From JACVRW01 sp963764665 (GTDB lineage: Bacteria > Actinomycetota > Thermoleophilia > Solirubrobacterales > Thermoleophilaceae), in assembly GCA_963764665.1 (NCBI GenBank), contig CAVXTL010000024.1, forward strand, positions 37,211 to 101,210: a stretch of 64,000 bases of DNA, in the 5' to 3' direction. Each line of letters begins with the position of its first letter. The first letter of the stretch is position 1. Position numbers and translations under genes: made by a program. The notes under the pieces were generated by a model. The model did no database searches and was not told where the DNA came from. It saw only the letters and a list, made by a program, of their open reading frames with translations. Shown piece after piece: positions 1-8,431 of this stretch.

Positions 1-146
1 TCGCCCAGGACGGCGGGATCGCCGTCGGCCAGTCTGTCGCGAGGATCCAGGGGGGCACAGGTGCACGCCCCCGCCTGATCCACGCCCACCGCCGCCGTGG
101 CGGCGACCAGGATCAGCGTGACGGCGAGCGGGAGCCGGAAGTGCAT
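1..146 (-). CDS. Secreted Cys-rich protein, N-terminal fragment (runs off left edge)
   Basis: An ATG at 146 on the minus strand opens 48 codons that run past the window edge. The product begins MHFRLPLAV, has a hydrophobic signal-peptide core (about residues 5-22), and then shows ACTCAPLDP with cysteines at 28 and 30. This fits export with the mature chain starting near the CTC motif. Short secreted actinobacterial proteins with a similar CxC start exist, but too little is visible to name a family. The gene lies downstream of the VOC gene on the same strand, about 31 bp away. Confidence 0.6.
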   Translation of the reverse strand, partial: MHFRLPLAVTLILVAATAAVGVDQAGACTCAPLDPRDRLADGDPAVLG

Positions 147-177
147 CCGGATGGGCTACGGCGCAGGCGCGGTTTCG

Positions 178-555
178 TCACGCCTGCGGCCGGTAGGTGC
201 CGAAGCACCACACGTTCCCCTCGGGATCGCGGGCGGCGTACTCGCGCGAGCCGTACGGCTGATCCGTGAGCTCCATCACCACCTCGGCTCCGGCGCCCTT
301 GGCCCGATCGTGGTGGGCATCCGGATCCTGCACCGCCACGTAGAAGGTGCTCGGTCCGGCCGGGAACAGCTCGTCGGAGCCGTCGCTCGAGCTCAGCATG
401 ACCAGCCCGGCTCCGACGTTCAGCTCGGCGTGGACGATTCTGCCGTCCTCGCCCTCGGTGACCGACACCTCGTCGAACCCGAAGGTCCGCTTGAGGAACT
501 CGATGGCCCCGCGCGCGTCTCGATAGCGCGGCACGGGATAGATGGTCTGCGTCAT
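178..555 (-). CDS. VOC (glyoxalase/bleomycin-resistance) family protein
   Basis: The product is 125 residues, the usual size of a single VOC module pair. It opens MTQTIYPVPRYRDARGAIEF and ends YAARDPEGNVWCFGTY, the typical last strand of glyoxalase-like proteins (DPEGN followed by an aromatic). The ATG at 555 was chosen because a strong AAAGGAGG lies just upstream; a longer open frame to 1209 is only a shadow of bioA. The fold usually binds a metal in a small-molecule pocket; the substrate cannot be told from sequence. It lies 32 bp downstream of bioA and may share its transcript. Confidence 0.8.
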   Translation of the reverse strand: MTQTIYPVPRYRDARGAIEFLKRTFGFDEVSVTEGEDGRIVHAELNVGAGLVMLSSSDGSDELFPAGPSTFYVAVQDPDAHHDRAKGAGAEVVMELTDQPYGSREYAARDPEGNVWCFGTYRPQA

Positions 556-587
556 GGGGCCTCCTTTCGAGCCGGAGGCTACGCCCG

Positions 588-1877
588 CTAGGCCGCGGGT
601 GCGAGCGCCTCGGCGGCGGTGGCCGCCTGGATCGCCTCGCCGGTGACCTCCACGAGCCGCGTGAGCTCGGCCTCGGATATGGAGAGCGGGGGCATCAGCA
701 CCACCACGTCGCCGAGCGGGCGCACGATCGCGCCGCGCCGCCGCGCCTCCAGCGTGACGCGATGTCCCATCCGCAGCTCGAGCGGCTGCTCGCGCAGCTC
801 GATCCCGGTCATGAACCCGCAGCGGCGCACCTCCGCCACCGCCGGGTGAGCCGCCAGCTGCTCGAGCAGGCGCTCGAGCAGCTCGATCTTCGGCCCGAGC
901 CGCTCGAGCGTGCGCTCCTCCTCGAACACGTCGAGGGAGGCCAGCGCCGCCGCGCAGGCGAGCGGGTTGCCCGTGTAGGTATGGCCGTGGAAGAACGTGC
1001 GGAGCTCCTCGAACTCGCCCAGGAAGCCCTCGTAGACCCGCTCGGTCGAGAGCGTCGCGGCCAGCGGCAGGTAGCCGCCGGTGATCCCCTTGGCCACGCA
1101 GAGCAGGTCGGGCGCCACCTGCTCGTGCTCGCAGGCGAACATCCGGCCGGTGCGGCCGAAGCCGGTGGCCACCTCGTCGAGGATCAGCAGCACGCCGTGG
1201 CGGTCGCACAGCTCACGCACTCCGCGCAGGTAGCCCTCCGGGTGCACGAGCATCCCGGCGGCGCCCTGCACCAGCGGCTCCATCATCACGGCGGCCACCT
1301 CGCCGGAGTGCTCGTCGAGCAGTTGCTCCATCGACGCGAGGTCGCCGGGCTCGGCCTTGAGGGTGGGGAACAGCAGCGGCCGGTACAGCGAGTGGAAGAG
1401 GTCGATCCCACCGGCGGACACCGACCCGATCGTGTCCCCGTGGTAGGCGTCCCTCAGGCAGACGAAGCGGGTCCGCTGCTCCTCGCCCATCTGGCGCCAG
1501 TACTGGAACGCCATCTTGAGGGCGATCTCGGTGGCGGTGGAGCCGCTGTCGGAGTAGAAGACGCGTGTGAGCCCGGCGGGCGCGACCTCCACCAGCCTGC
1601 GCGCCAGCTCGATGGCCTGCGGGTGCGAGAGGCCGAGCATCGTGGAGTGGGCCACGCGGTCGAGCTGCTCGCGCACCGCGGCGTCGATGCGCGGGTGGCG
1701 GTGACCGTGGACGTTGCACCAGAGCGACGACACGCCGTCGATGTAGCGGCGCCCCTCCGTGTCGATCAGCTCGCTGCCCTCGGCGCGCTCGACGATCAGC
1801 GGATCCTCGGCACACCAGCCGCGCTGCTGGGTGAACGGATGCCAGAGGTGCGCACGGTCCGCTGCGGCCAGGTCCAC
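588..1877 (-). CDS. bioA: Adenosylmethionine-8-amino-7-oxononanoate aminotransferase (DAPA synthase)
   Basis: The enzyme converts 7-keto-8-aminopelargonate to 7,8-diaminopelargonate using SAM as amino donor, in biotin synthesis. The 429-residue product has normal BioA length and features: LWHPFTQQ near residue 11, the PLP-ring aspartate in LDEVATGFGRTG (about D234), and the PLP lysine in VAKGITGGYLPLAATL (about K263). The start is GTG. It is detached from bioB-bioF-bioD by about 6 kb of unrelated genes. Its start is 33 bp from the divergent gene at 1911, with a 14-bp palindrome between them. Confidence 0.95.
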   Translation of the reverse strand: MDLAAADRAHLWHPFTQQRGWCAEDPLIVERAEGSELIDTEGRRYIDGVSSLWCNVHGHRHPRIDAAVREQLDRVAHSTMLGLSHPQAIELARRLVEVAPAGLTRVFYSDSGSTATEIALKMAFQYWRQMGEEQRTRFVCLRDAYHGDTIGSVSAGGIDLFHSLYRPLLFPTLKAEPGDLASMEQLLDEHSGEVAAVMMEPLVQGAAGMLVHPEGYLRGVRELCDRHGVLLILDEVATGFGRTGRMFACEHEQVAPDLLCVAKGITGGYLPLAATLSTERVYEGFLGEFEELRTFFHGHTYTGNPLACAAALASLDVFEEERTLERLGPKIELLERLLEQLAAHPAVAEVRRCGFMTGIELREQPLELRMGHRVTLEARRRGAIVRPLGDVVVLMPPLSISEAELTRLVEVTGEAIQAATAAEALAPAA

Positions 1878-1885
1878 GATCGGCG

Positions 1886-1899
1886 ACGCTAGCTAGCGT
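1886..1899. promoter_or_regulatory. Perfect 14-bp palindrome between divergent bioA and spermidine-synthase-like genes
   Basis: ACGCTAGCTAGCGT is a perfect palindrome filling the middle of a 33-bp divergent intergenic region. Each strand reads TAGCGT, a TANNNT-type -10 hexamer, 8 nt before the bioA GTG and 11 nt before the ATG at 1911. It may be two back-to-back -10 elements of a bidirectional promoter, or an operator. No adjacent regulator is encoded. Confidence 0.45.
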
Positions 1900-1910
1900 T
1901 CCGGTCGGAA

Positions 1911-3401
1911 ATGCCCCCTCTGCCGCTGCTCGTCTTCGCCGTGGGAACCGGCTCCCTCGGCGCCGAGATAGCCGCGGTCCGGCTGCTCGCTCCCTACTTC
2001 GGCGCGTCCACGATCGTGTGGGCCAACACGATCGGGGTGGTGCTCGTGGCGCTGTCGCTCGGGTACTGGCTGGGCGGCCGGCTCGCGGACCGCCACCCGA
2101 CCATGCGCGGCCTCTGCCTGCTGGCGCTCACCGCCGCCGGGCTGCTGGCGCTCGTGCCCTTCGTGGCCGACCCGCTGCTGGACGTGGCGGTGGACGCGCT
2201 CGACTCCATATCCGCCGGCGCGTTCGCCGGCTCGCTGCTGGGCGTGCTCGGACTGGTGGCGGTGCCGGTGCTGCTGCTCGGCGCGGTGTCGCCCTACGCG
2301 CTGCGGCTGTCGGTGTCGTCGGTGGAGGAGGCGGGCACCGTGGCGGGCCGCCTGTACGCGATCTCCACGGCGGGCTCCCTGGTCGGCACGATCAGCTCCG
2401 CGCTGCTGTTCATCCCGCTGGTGGGCACGCGCCGGACGTTCCTGATCTTCGCGCTCGCGATCGCGCTCGTGGCGGTGGCCGGGCTGCGGCCGCGGCGCCG
2501 CTGGGCGCTTGTGCCGGCGGCCATCGCGGCTCTGATGGCCGTGCCGGTGGGCGCGCTCAAGGCCGAGGCGGACAACGGGCGGGTGATATTCGAGACCGAG
2601 ACGCCCTACCAGTACGCGCGCGTGGTCGAGCGCCCGAGCGGCGTGCGCGTGCTCGAGCTGAACGAGGGGCAGGCCCAGCACTCGCGCTACGAGCCGGGCA
2701 CGGTCCTCACCGGCGCCTACTGGGACGGCTTCCTCACGATGCCCTTCGCGGCGCTCGACCGCCCCCCGCGCCGGATGGCGATCCTCGGCAACGCGGGCGG
2801 CACGACCGCGCGCGCATACGCGCGGCTCTTCCCCGGCACCTGGATCGACGGCGTGGAGATCGACGCCGAGCTGTCGGAGATCGGGCGCCGCTACTTCCAC
2901 ATGCGCAACCCCCGGCTGCGGCTGCACCACGAGGACGCGCGGCCCTACCTGCGGCAGACCGACACGCGCTACGACGTGATCGCGCTGGACACCTACCGCC
3001 AGCCCTACATCCCGTTCTACCTCAGCACGGTGGAGTTCTTCGAGCTGGCCCGTGACAGGCTGGCTCCGGGCGGGGTCGTGGTGGTGAACGTGGGCCACCC
3101 CGAGGGCCAGGACGGCCTCGAGAAGGTGCTCACCGCCACCATGGGCGAGGCCTTCGACCACGTGGCGCGCGACCCGATCGAGGACACCAACACGATCCTC
3201 GCCGCCAGCGACGCCGAGGTCTCGGCCGAGCGGCTGCGAGCCGCCACCGCCTGGCTGCCGGCGGCCCTGCTCCCGACGGCCCGCGAGGCGGCGGCCCGGA
3301 TCGCGGGCCCGCTCCCCGGCGGCAGCGTCTACACGGACGACCGCGCGCCGGTGGAGTGGCTGATCGACGAGTCGATCGTGGACTACGCCGCGGGCGACTG
3401 A
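1911..3401 (+). CDS. Membrane protein with spermidine synthase-like (SpeE) C-terminal domain
   Basis: The 496-residue product has two parts. The first about 215 residues form roughly seven hydrophobic membrane segments (GTGSLGAEIAAVRLLAPYFG, then GVVLVALSLGYWLGGRLAD). The rest is a class I methyltransferase-like domain of the spermidine synthase type, with the nucleotide loop AILGNAGGTTARAYARLFP, an acidic VEIDAELSEIGR, and LDTYRQPYIPFYLSTVEFF. Such fused proteins are often annotated as polyamine aminopropyltransferases, but substrate and reaction are mostly unproven. The 3' end overlaps the convergent gene by 19 bp. Confidence 0.8.
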   Translation: MPPLPLLVFAVGTGSLGAEIAAVRLLAPYFGASTIVWANTIGVVLVALSLGYWLGGRLADRHPTMRGLCLLALTAAGLLALVPFVADPLLDVAVDALDSISAGAFAGSLLGVLGLVAVPVLLLGAVSPYALRLSVSSVEEAGTVAGRLYAISTAGSLVGTISSALLFIPLVGTRRTFLIFALAIALVAVAGLRPRRRWALVPAAIAALMAVPVGALKAEADNGRVIFETETPYQYARVVERPSGVRVLELNEGQAQHSRYEPGTVLTGAYWDGFLTMPFAALDRPPRRMAILGNAGGTTARAYARLFPGTWIDGVEIDAELSEIGRRYFHMRNPRLRLHHEDARPYLRQTDTRYDVIALDTYRQPYIPFYLSTVEFFELARDRLAPGGVVVVNVGHPEGQDGLEKVLTATMGEAFDHVARDPIEDTNTILAASDAEVSAERLRAATAWLPAALLPTAREAAARIAGPLPGGSVYTDDRAPVEWLIDESIVDYAAGD

Positions 3402-4726
3402 ACCCGGACGATCAACGCTTCGTTCGGCCCCAGGGCGCCGGGCCGGAATGTGGCCGCCTCCTCGATGCTCATCCGCCGGCGCGACACGGGCTGAGGCCCG
3501 GGGAGCGGCTGGTCGCCGCTGTTCGGCAGCCGCTCGACGGTGACCAGGACGGACCGCGCGCCCGGCAGCGCGCGGCGCAGGCCGGGCAGCTGGAGCTCCA
3601 CGTCGACCGGCGGCGTGCCGGGAGCCGCGCGGTCCAGGCGGCCGAGCACGACCTCGGCGGTGCCCGGTCGCACGCTCGCCAGCCCCGCCACGGTCCAGTT
3701 GTCGGAGACGCTCGGCACGCGCGACTCCGCTCCCGCGCCGTACGCGCGGTACGCCCACCATGCGCTGCGCGGCTGACCGCTCGGCGTCAGCAGGCCCTCG
3801 AGCGTGCCGTTCGTGCAGTTGTCCTCGCCCTGGAGCCCGGGCCAGCACGACCGTGCCGCGGCGTCGGCCCCGCCCGCCTCGAGCTGGGCCAGATAGCCGA
3901 TGATCGAGCCGGGGCTGTACTGGTCCACCGGGCCCACCGACTCGTTGACCACGATGCGGCGCAGCCCCAGGTCGCGGTAGCGGCCCACGAGCTTCCGCAG
4001 CTCGCGGAGGCGCGGGCTTATCTCCGGGATCGGCTCCGAGGGCAGGAGGTTGGCGTGGTAGGAGATGAAGCTCACGCGGCAGCGCCGTTCCCGGCAGTAC
4101 CGCAGCAGGCCGCCGACCCACGCCGGGATCGCCGCGCGCGTGCTCGGGCCGCCCACCACGGCTCCGGCGCCCAGCTCGTCCACGAGCGTTCGCGCCGCCA
4201 CCGCGTAGACCTGGAAGAACTGCTCACGGGTGCCGTTCCAGAAGTTCTCGGCATCGGGCTCGTTCCACACGTCGAACTCCACCGGCCGGCCGCGCAGCGA
4301 GCGTGCCGCCCGCCGGACCGTGCGCGCCCACGCGTCGAGGTGCTCCCACGGCGGGCCGCGCCCGTGCCAGCCATCGCTCGGATAGCCCCACAGGTCGCTC
4401 AGCACGACCTGATATTCGGCGCCCAGGCTCCTCGCACGCTCGTACGGCGCGCGGTGAGGCACGCTTCGCCAGAACCTGGGCTGGAGCGGCCTGATCAACT
4501 CGTCGGGGGGACCCCCGTGCTCGAGGCTGTGGAGGAAGCCGCTCATCGAGGGCCCCCGGCGCGGCTCGGCTCCGAGGTCGACTCGCACGTAGGCGCCCGC
4601 GGGCGGAGTCGCCGGTGCCGTGGCCGGCGCGGTGCGTTCGCCTCTGCCCTCCGGCTCGTCGTCGCCGAGGCAGCCGGTCAGGCCGGCCGCCAGCAGCACG
4701 AGCGCAAGGAGTCGAATCCGGGCCAT
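3383..4726 (-). CDS. Secreted lipoprotein, clan A glycoside hydrolase-like (GH39-like)
   Basis: Starting at the ATG at 4726 the product (447 residues) opens MARIRLLALVLLAAGLTGC, a clean lipobox with lipidated Cys19. A TIM-barrel glycosidase pattern follows: VEFDVWNEPDAENFW (acid/base Glu about 146) and RRIVVNESVGPVDQYSP (candidate nucleophile Glu about 242), spaced as in clan GH-A enzymes such as GH39. A beta-rich C-terminal part follows. It is presumably anchored outside the membrane; the substrate is unknown. An upstream in-frame ATG at 4780 would bury the signal peptide and is less likely. Confidence 0.7.
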   Translation of the reverse strand: MARIRLLALVLLAAGLTGCLGDDEPEGRGERTAPATAPATPPAGAYVRVDLGAEPRRGPSMSGFLHSLEHGGPPDELIRPLQPRFWRSVPHRAPYERARSLGAEYQVVLSDLWGYPSDGWHGRGPPWEHLDAWARTVRRAARSLRGRPVEFDVWNEPDAENFWNGTREQFFQVYAVAARTLVDELGAGAVVGGPSTRAAIPAWVGGLLRYCRERRCRVSFISYHANLLPSEPIPEISPRLRELRKLVGRYRDLGLRRIVVNESVGPVDQYSPGSIIGYLAQLEAGGADAAARSCWPGLQGEDNCTNGTLEGLLTPSGQPRSAWWAYRAYGAGAESRVPSVSDNWTVAGLASVRPGTAEVVLGRLDRAAPGTPPVDVELQLPGLRRALPGARSVLVTVERLPNSGDQPLPGPQPVSRRRMSIEEAATFRPGALGPNEALIVRVQSPAA

Positions 4727-4802
4727 CGCCTGAAGGATGGCGGCCCATGCACACAGCGCGACCCGGTTGGGGATACTCACCTCAGGAGAGAAGGAGGAGA
4801 CG

Positions 4803-6431
4803 ATGGGCTTCAGGAAGTACGAGGTGGGCAGCTACGAGGAGATGTGCGCCGCGCACAGCTGGGAGGTGCCCGAGCGCTACAACATCGCCCGGGACGTCTG
4901 CGACAAGCACGACCCGGACCGGCCGGCGATGGTCTGGGAGGACTGGCTCGGGAACGAGCGCCGGGTGAGCTTCGGAGAGCTCCAGGCGCTCTCTAACCGC
5001 TTCGCGAACCTGCTCGAGGAGATCGGCGTGGAGCGCGGCGACCGGGTGGCCACTCTCCTGCCCTCGCTGCCCGAGACGGCCGCGGTGTTCATCGGGACCT
5101 ACAAGCGCGGCGCGATCCTGCTCTCGCTGTCGGTGCTCTACGGCGACGACGGCATCCAGCACCGGCTGACCGACTCGGGCGCGACGGCCGTGGTCACGGA
5201 CGCGGCCAACCGCCACCGGATCCCCGAGGGGATGGTGGAGAAGGTCCTCGTGATGGGCGGCGGCGCGCAGCCGGGCGACGTGGACTTCGACGCGGGCATG
5301 GAGAGCGCGAGCGACAGCTACGAGATGGCCGAGACGCTCGCCGACGACCCCGCCCAGCTCTACTACTCGTCCGGCACCACGGGCAAGGCGAAGGGGATCC
5401 TCCATGCGCACCGCTATCTGCTCGCGCACGAGGAGTTCGAGTTCTGCCACGACGTGCGCGACGGCGAGCTCTTCCACGGATCGGGCGAGTGGGCCTGGGC
5501 CGCGGGGATCGCTCCGCTGCTGGGCCCGTGGCGCTACGGCGCGGTGGCTCTGGTGCAGGCGCGCGAGGCGGGCTACGACCCCGAAGAGCACCTGCGCTTC
5601 CTCGCCAAGCACGGCGTAGAGAACATGTTCACGACCCCCACCGCGCTGCGAGCCATGACGGGCGTGGCGGACGCCGGCAAGCGCTACCCGCTCGAGAAGC
5701 TGCGCGTGACCTGCTCGGCCGGCGAGCCGCTCAACCCCGAGGTGATCCGCTGGTTCCGCGACCAGTACGGGATCACCGTGCTCGACTTCTACGGACTCAC
5801 GGAGAGCTACCCGCTGTGCGGGAACTTCCCCACCGTCGAGGTGCGGGAGGGCTCGATGGGCCGGCCGATGCCGGGCTGGGACGTGGCGATCCTCGACGAA
5901 GACGAGAAGCCGGTGGCCCAGGGCGAGCGCGGCGAGATCTGCCTACGCGCGCGCTCGAACCCGCATTTCCCGATCGGCTACTGGAACCGCCCCGAGGACA
6001 CCGAGGAGGTGTTCGGCGGCGACTGGTTCCACACCAAGGACGCCGCGAGCATGGATGAGGACGGCTACGTCTGGTACGCCGGCCGTGCCGACGACGTGAT
6101 CATCTCGGCCGGGTACCGGATCGGGCCGTTCGAGGTCGAGTCCGCCTGCGTCGAGCACCCCGCGGTGAAGGAGGCGGCCGCCGTGGCCTCGCCCGACGAG
6201 CGCCGCGGGGACATCGTCAAGGCGTTCATCGTCCTGGCCGCCGGACACGAGGCGTCCGACGAGCTGGCCGCCGAGATCAAGGCCTTCGTGCGCGAGCGCC
6301 ACTCGGCCTACGCCTACCCGCGCGAGATCGAGTTCGTCGACGATCTGCCCAAGACGCTCACCGGAAAGATCCGCCGGGTCGAGCTCCGCGAGCAGGAGCG
6401 CGAGCGGAAGGCGAGCTCGACACCGGCCTAG
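4803..6431 (+). CDS. AMP-forming acyl-CoA synthetase (acetyl/medium-chain type)
   Basis: This ANL-superfamily enzyme activates a carboxylate with ATP and CoA. The 542-residue product has the phosphate loop LYYSSGTTGKAKGILHAHRY (about residues 185-204), LDFYGLTESYPLCGNFP, GRADDVIISAGYRIGP in the hinge, and the C-terminal catalytic lysine in LPKTLTGKIRRVELR. The ATG at 4803 follows AGGAGAGAAGGAGGAGACG, a strong ribosome site, so the upstream ATG at 4737 was rejected. The stop overlaps the convergent MarR gene by 4 bp. Chain-length preference is not predictable. Confidence 0.9.
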   Translation: MGFRKYEVGSYEEMCAAHSWEVPERYNIARDVCDKHDPDRPAMVWEDWLGNERRVSFGELQALSNRFANLLEEIGVERGDRVATLLPSLPETAAVFIGTYKRGAILLSLSVLYGDDGIQHRLTDSGATAVVTDAANRHRIPEGMVEKVLVMGGGAQPGDVDFDAGMESASDSYEMAETLADDPAQLYYSSGTTGKAKGILHAHRYLLAHEEFEFCHDVRDGELFHGSGEWAWAAGIAPLLGPWRYGAVALVQAREAGYDPEEHLRFLAKHGVENMFTTPTALRAMTGVADAGKRYPLEKLRVTCSAGEPLNPEVIRWFRDQYGITVLDFYGLTESYPLCGNFPTVEVREGSMGRPMPGWDVAILDEDEKPVAQGERGEICLRARSNPHFPIGYWNRPEDTEEVFGGDWFHTKDAASMDEDGYVWYAGRADDVIISAGYRIGPFEVESACVEHPAVKEAAAVASPDERRGDIVKAFIVLAAGHEASDELAAEIKAFVRERHSAYAYPREIEFVDDLPKTLTGKIRRVELREQERERKASSTPA

Positions 6432-6850
6432 CTCAGGTCAGCCAGCGTTTTCCGCAGCCCGGCGACGCGGCGCTCGCCGATGGCGGCAATCGCGTCCCCC
6501 TCCAAGCGTCCAAGCACGCGCTCAGCGATAGGTCGGAAGCGCTCTGCCTTGGGCGTGAGGTGAACCACGGCCGCTCGACCGTCGCCAGGATCCCTGCGGC
6601 GCTCCACCAGCTCCTCCCGCTCGCAGAGACGGACGAGGGTCGTCATCGTCTGCTTGGAGAGGCGGGCGCGCCGGGCGATCTCGCCCATGCGCAACCCGTC
6701 CTCCTCGAACAGGGGGACCAGGACCGAGCCATACGAGGCCCTCACCTCTGGGAAGCCCTCATCCGCGAAGCCCGCCTCGAGCGACTCGTTCCAGCGCTGA
6801 GCGGCCTTCGCGAGCAGATAGCCGAGATTCGATCGGGTGGCGTGCGCCAC
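6428..6850 (-). CDS. MarR-family transcriptional regulator
   Basis: The 140-residue product has the MarR winged helix: GLRMGEIARRARLSKQTMTTLVRLCEREELVERRRDPGDGRAAVVHLTPKAE, with the recognition helix near residues 64-78 and the wing DPGDGRA. Flanking helices would form the dimer. It lies 10 bp after the SnoaL-like gene on the same strand and likely shares its transcript. The 18-bp inverted repeat ahead of that operon (7270-7287) is the best candidate autoregulatory site. Confidence 0.88.
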   Translation of the reverse strand: MAHATRSNLGYLLAKAAQRWNESLEAGFADEGFPEVRASYGSVLVPLFEEDGLRMGEIARRARLSKQTMTTLVRLCEREELVERRRDPGDGRAAVVHLTPKAERFRPIAERVLGRLEGDAIAAIGERRVAGLRKTLADLS

Positions 6851-6860
6851 CTACTCGACT

Positions 6861-7244
6861 CTATGCGGGGCTGCCCCAGGGATCGTCCACGGCGATGCCC
6901 CACCGGCCGTCTTCCCGGCGGCGCAGCACGTCCGCGCTCACGCCCGACAGTTCGACCGGGTCGCCGTCGGGTCCGATCCCGGTGAGCGTCCAGCGGTTGG
7001 CCACGAGCGCTATGTCGCTCGTACGCAGGACTTTCTCGATCTCGCCCGTCATGCGGGGTCGGAGGGCGAGGAAGGATCGGAGGGCGTCGCGGATCGCATC
7101 GCGGCCAGTCACGACGGTGCCCGGCTGGGGCACGAAGGTCGCATCCGGCTCGTAGAGATCAACGAGCGCGTCGAGGTCGCCTTCCACGAGCAGAGCGGAG
7201 AAGCTCGTGATCGTGTCCTCTGGGTGTTGCGCGGCTGCCGGCAA
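6861..7244 (-). CDS. SnoaL-like / NTF2-fold protein
   Basis: The small alpha+beta protein matches the SnoaL/DUF4440 pattern: TITSFSALLVEGDLDALVDLYEPDATFVPQPG, then GRDAIRDALRSFLALRPRM, and an ending RREDGRWGIAVDDPWG. I place the start at TTG 7244 because AGGAGG lies 6 nt upstream; the ATG at 7268 would put that ribosome site inside the coding region. The result is 127 residues. NTF2-like folds serve as isomerases, hydrolases or stress proteins, and nothing here fixes the role. It is the first gene of an operon with marR. Confidence 0.72.
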   Translation of the reverse strand: MPAAAQHPEDTITSFSALLVEGDLDALVDLYEPDATFVPQPGTVVTGRDAIRDALRSFLALRPRMTGEIEKVLRTSDIALVANRWTLTGIGPDGDPVELSGVSADVLRRREDGRWGIAVDDPWGSPA

Positions 7245-7269
7245 AGGGCACCTCCTTCGAGAGAGCATT

Positions 7270-7287
7270 TAGTCCGATACCAGACTA
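7270..7287. promoter_or_regulatory. Candidate MarR operator (TAGTC-N8-GACTA)
   Basis: TAGTC and GACTA are perfect inverted 5-bp arms around CGATACCA, 26 bp upstream of the SnoaL-like TTG start. Size, symmetry and position before an operon carrying its own marR fit an autoregulatory operator overlapping the promoter. Confidence 0.5.
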
Positions 7288-7313
7288 TCACCCTTAACGC
7301 CTCGCAGTGCCGC

Positions 7314-7727
7314 CTAGAGGATCGGCATCAGCGGGATGTCCCAGAGGATCGCGGCGACCACGAAGGCCACAGCCGCCGCCACGCCCAGCAGGGTCGCGAC
7401 CAGCCGCTGACGCGGCGTGGTGGCCTCCGCGCGCTCGGCCGCCCGCTCGCCCCAGCGGATCATGCGCTCGAGCAGGCGCTCCGCGCGGTCGAACTCGAGG
7501 GCCAGGAACGTGAGGCCGATGATGATCACCGCGATGCCCGGACCCGGCACGCCCGGACCCGACATGACGATGCCGGCGAGCACGATGAACACGCCCAGCA
7601 CCACCACCCCGGCGCGGTGGACCACGTGTCGCTCCTTGTGGCGGACCTTGCGCTCCTGGAGCTTGCGGAGCAGCTCGGGAGTGTCGTCGTCCGGCTCGCG
7701 GGCGAGCTCGGATTCCTCGGCGGCCAT
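7314..7727 (-). CDS. PGPGW-family small membrane protein
   Basis: The 137-residue product starts with a charged cytoplasmic stretch (MAAEESELAREPDDDTPELL), followed by two close hydrophobic segments around VVVLGVFIVLAGIVMSGPGVPGPGIAVIIIGLTFLALEFDRAE and a last one near the C terminus. The PGVPGPG turn between helices marks the PGPGW/TIGR02611 family, whose function is unknown. It lies 23 bp downstream of bioD on the same strand and may be cotranscribed with it. Confidence 0.75.
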   Translation of the reverse strand: MAAEESELAREPDDDTPELLRKLQERKVRHKERHVVHRAGVVVLGVFIVLAGIVMSGPGVPGPGIAVIIIGLTFLALEFDRAERLLERMIRWGERAAERAEATTPRQRLVATLLGVAAAVAFVVAAILWDIPLMPIL

Positions 7728-7750
7728 CGACCGAGCTTAGACCGCGGCCC

Positions 7751-8419
7751 TCAGAGCCAGTCGGCGAGCGGGAGCGCCACGCCCGCGTCCGCCAGGCGCT
7801 CCGGCGTCGTGCTCGGCAGTCCGCTCACCTGCACGGCACCGAGGCGCGTGACGGTCTCGAGGTTGGAGATCTCGATCGGGTCGGGACGTGGGGGCCAGGG
7901 GGTCATCACCACGCCGGCCACCGTCAGCCCCGCGGTGCGCGCCGCGTCCAGCGTCAGGAGCGTGTGGTTGATCGTGCCGAGACCGGTGCGCGCCGCGATC
8001 ACCACCGGCAGCCCGAGGTCGATCGCGAGGTCGCGAACCAGGTACCCGGGCGTGAGCGGCACCATCAGGCCGCCCACGCCCTCGCAGACCAAGACACCTG
8101 CCGCGGCCGCTTCGCGGGCCGCCTCGACCAGCGCCGCCGGCTCGATCGTCGTGCCGGCCAGCTGGGCGGCGTAGTGGGGCGACACCGGCGGGCCGAACCG
8201 GTAGGGCGCCACCTGCTGGGCGCTCTGCCCGGCGCTCGCCACCTCGGCCAGCAGCTCGTGGTCGGGCGGCCACTCGGCCGGTGGCTCGTCCAGCCCGGTC
8301 ACCGCCGGCTTGAACGCGGCCACCGTCTCGCCGCTCTCCGCGAGCGCGGCGCAGATCGACGCGGCCACGATCGTCTTCCCGACGCCGGTGTCCGTGCCGG
8401 TGACGAACAGCCCCCGCAA
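7751..8419 (-). CDS. bioD: Dethiobiotin synthetase
   Basis: The enzyme closes the ureido ring of dethiobiotin from 7,8-diaminopelargonate, CO2 and ATP. The 222-residue product shows the BioD P-loop GLFVTGTDTGVGKTIVAA at the N terminus, FKPAVTGLD, and CEGVGGLMVPL, at normal family length. The start is TTG at 8419; the in-frame TAG just upstream is the bioF stop, so no earlier start exists. It is the last gene of bioB-bioF-bioD. Confidence 0.93.
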   Translation of the reverse strand: MRGLFVTGTDTGVGKTIVAASICAALAESGETVAAFKPAVTGLDEPPAEWPPDHELLAEVASAGQSAQQVAPYRFGPPVSPHYAAQLAGTTIEPAALVEAAREAAAAGVLVCEGVGGLMVPLTPGYLVRDLAIDLGLPVVIAARTGLGTINHTLLTLDAARTAGLTVAGVVMTPWPPRPDPIEISNLETVTRLGAVQVSGLPSTTPERLADAGVALPLADWL

Positions 8420-8431
8420 GGGCGCGACCGC

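Noticed and set aside
97..591. Plus-strand open frame of 164 codons at the left edge
   Set aside because: It is the antisense shadow of the VOC gene and its neighbour; composition is Arg/Gly/His-rich with no family pattern.
1893..4121. Long minus-strand frame of 742 codons over the spermidine-synthase-like gene
   Set aside because: High-GC third-position shadow with no recognisable protein features; the plus-strand frame has a clear family.
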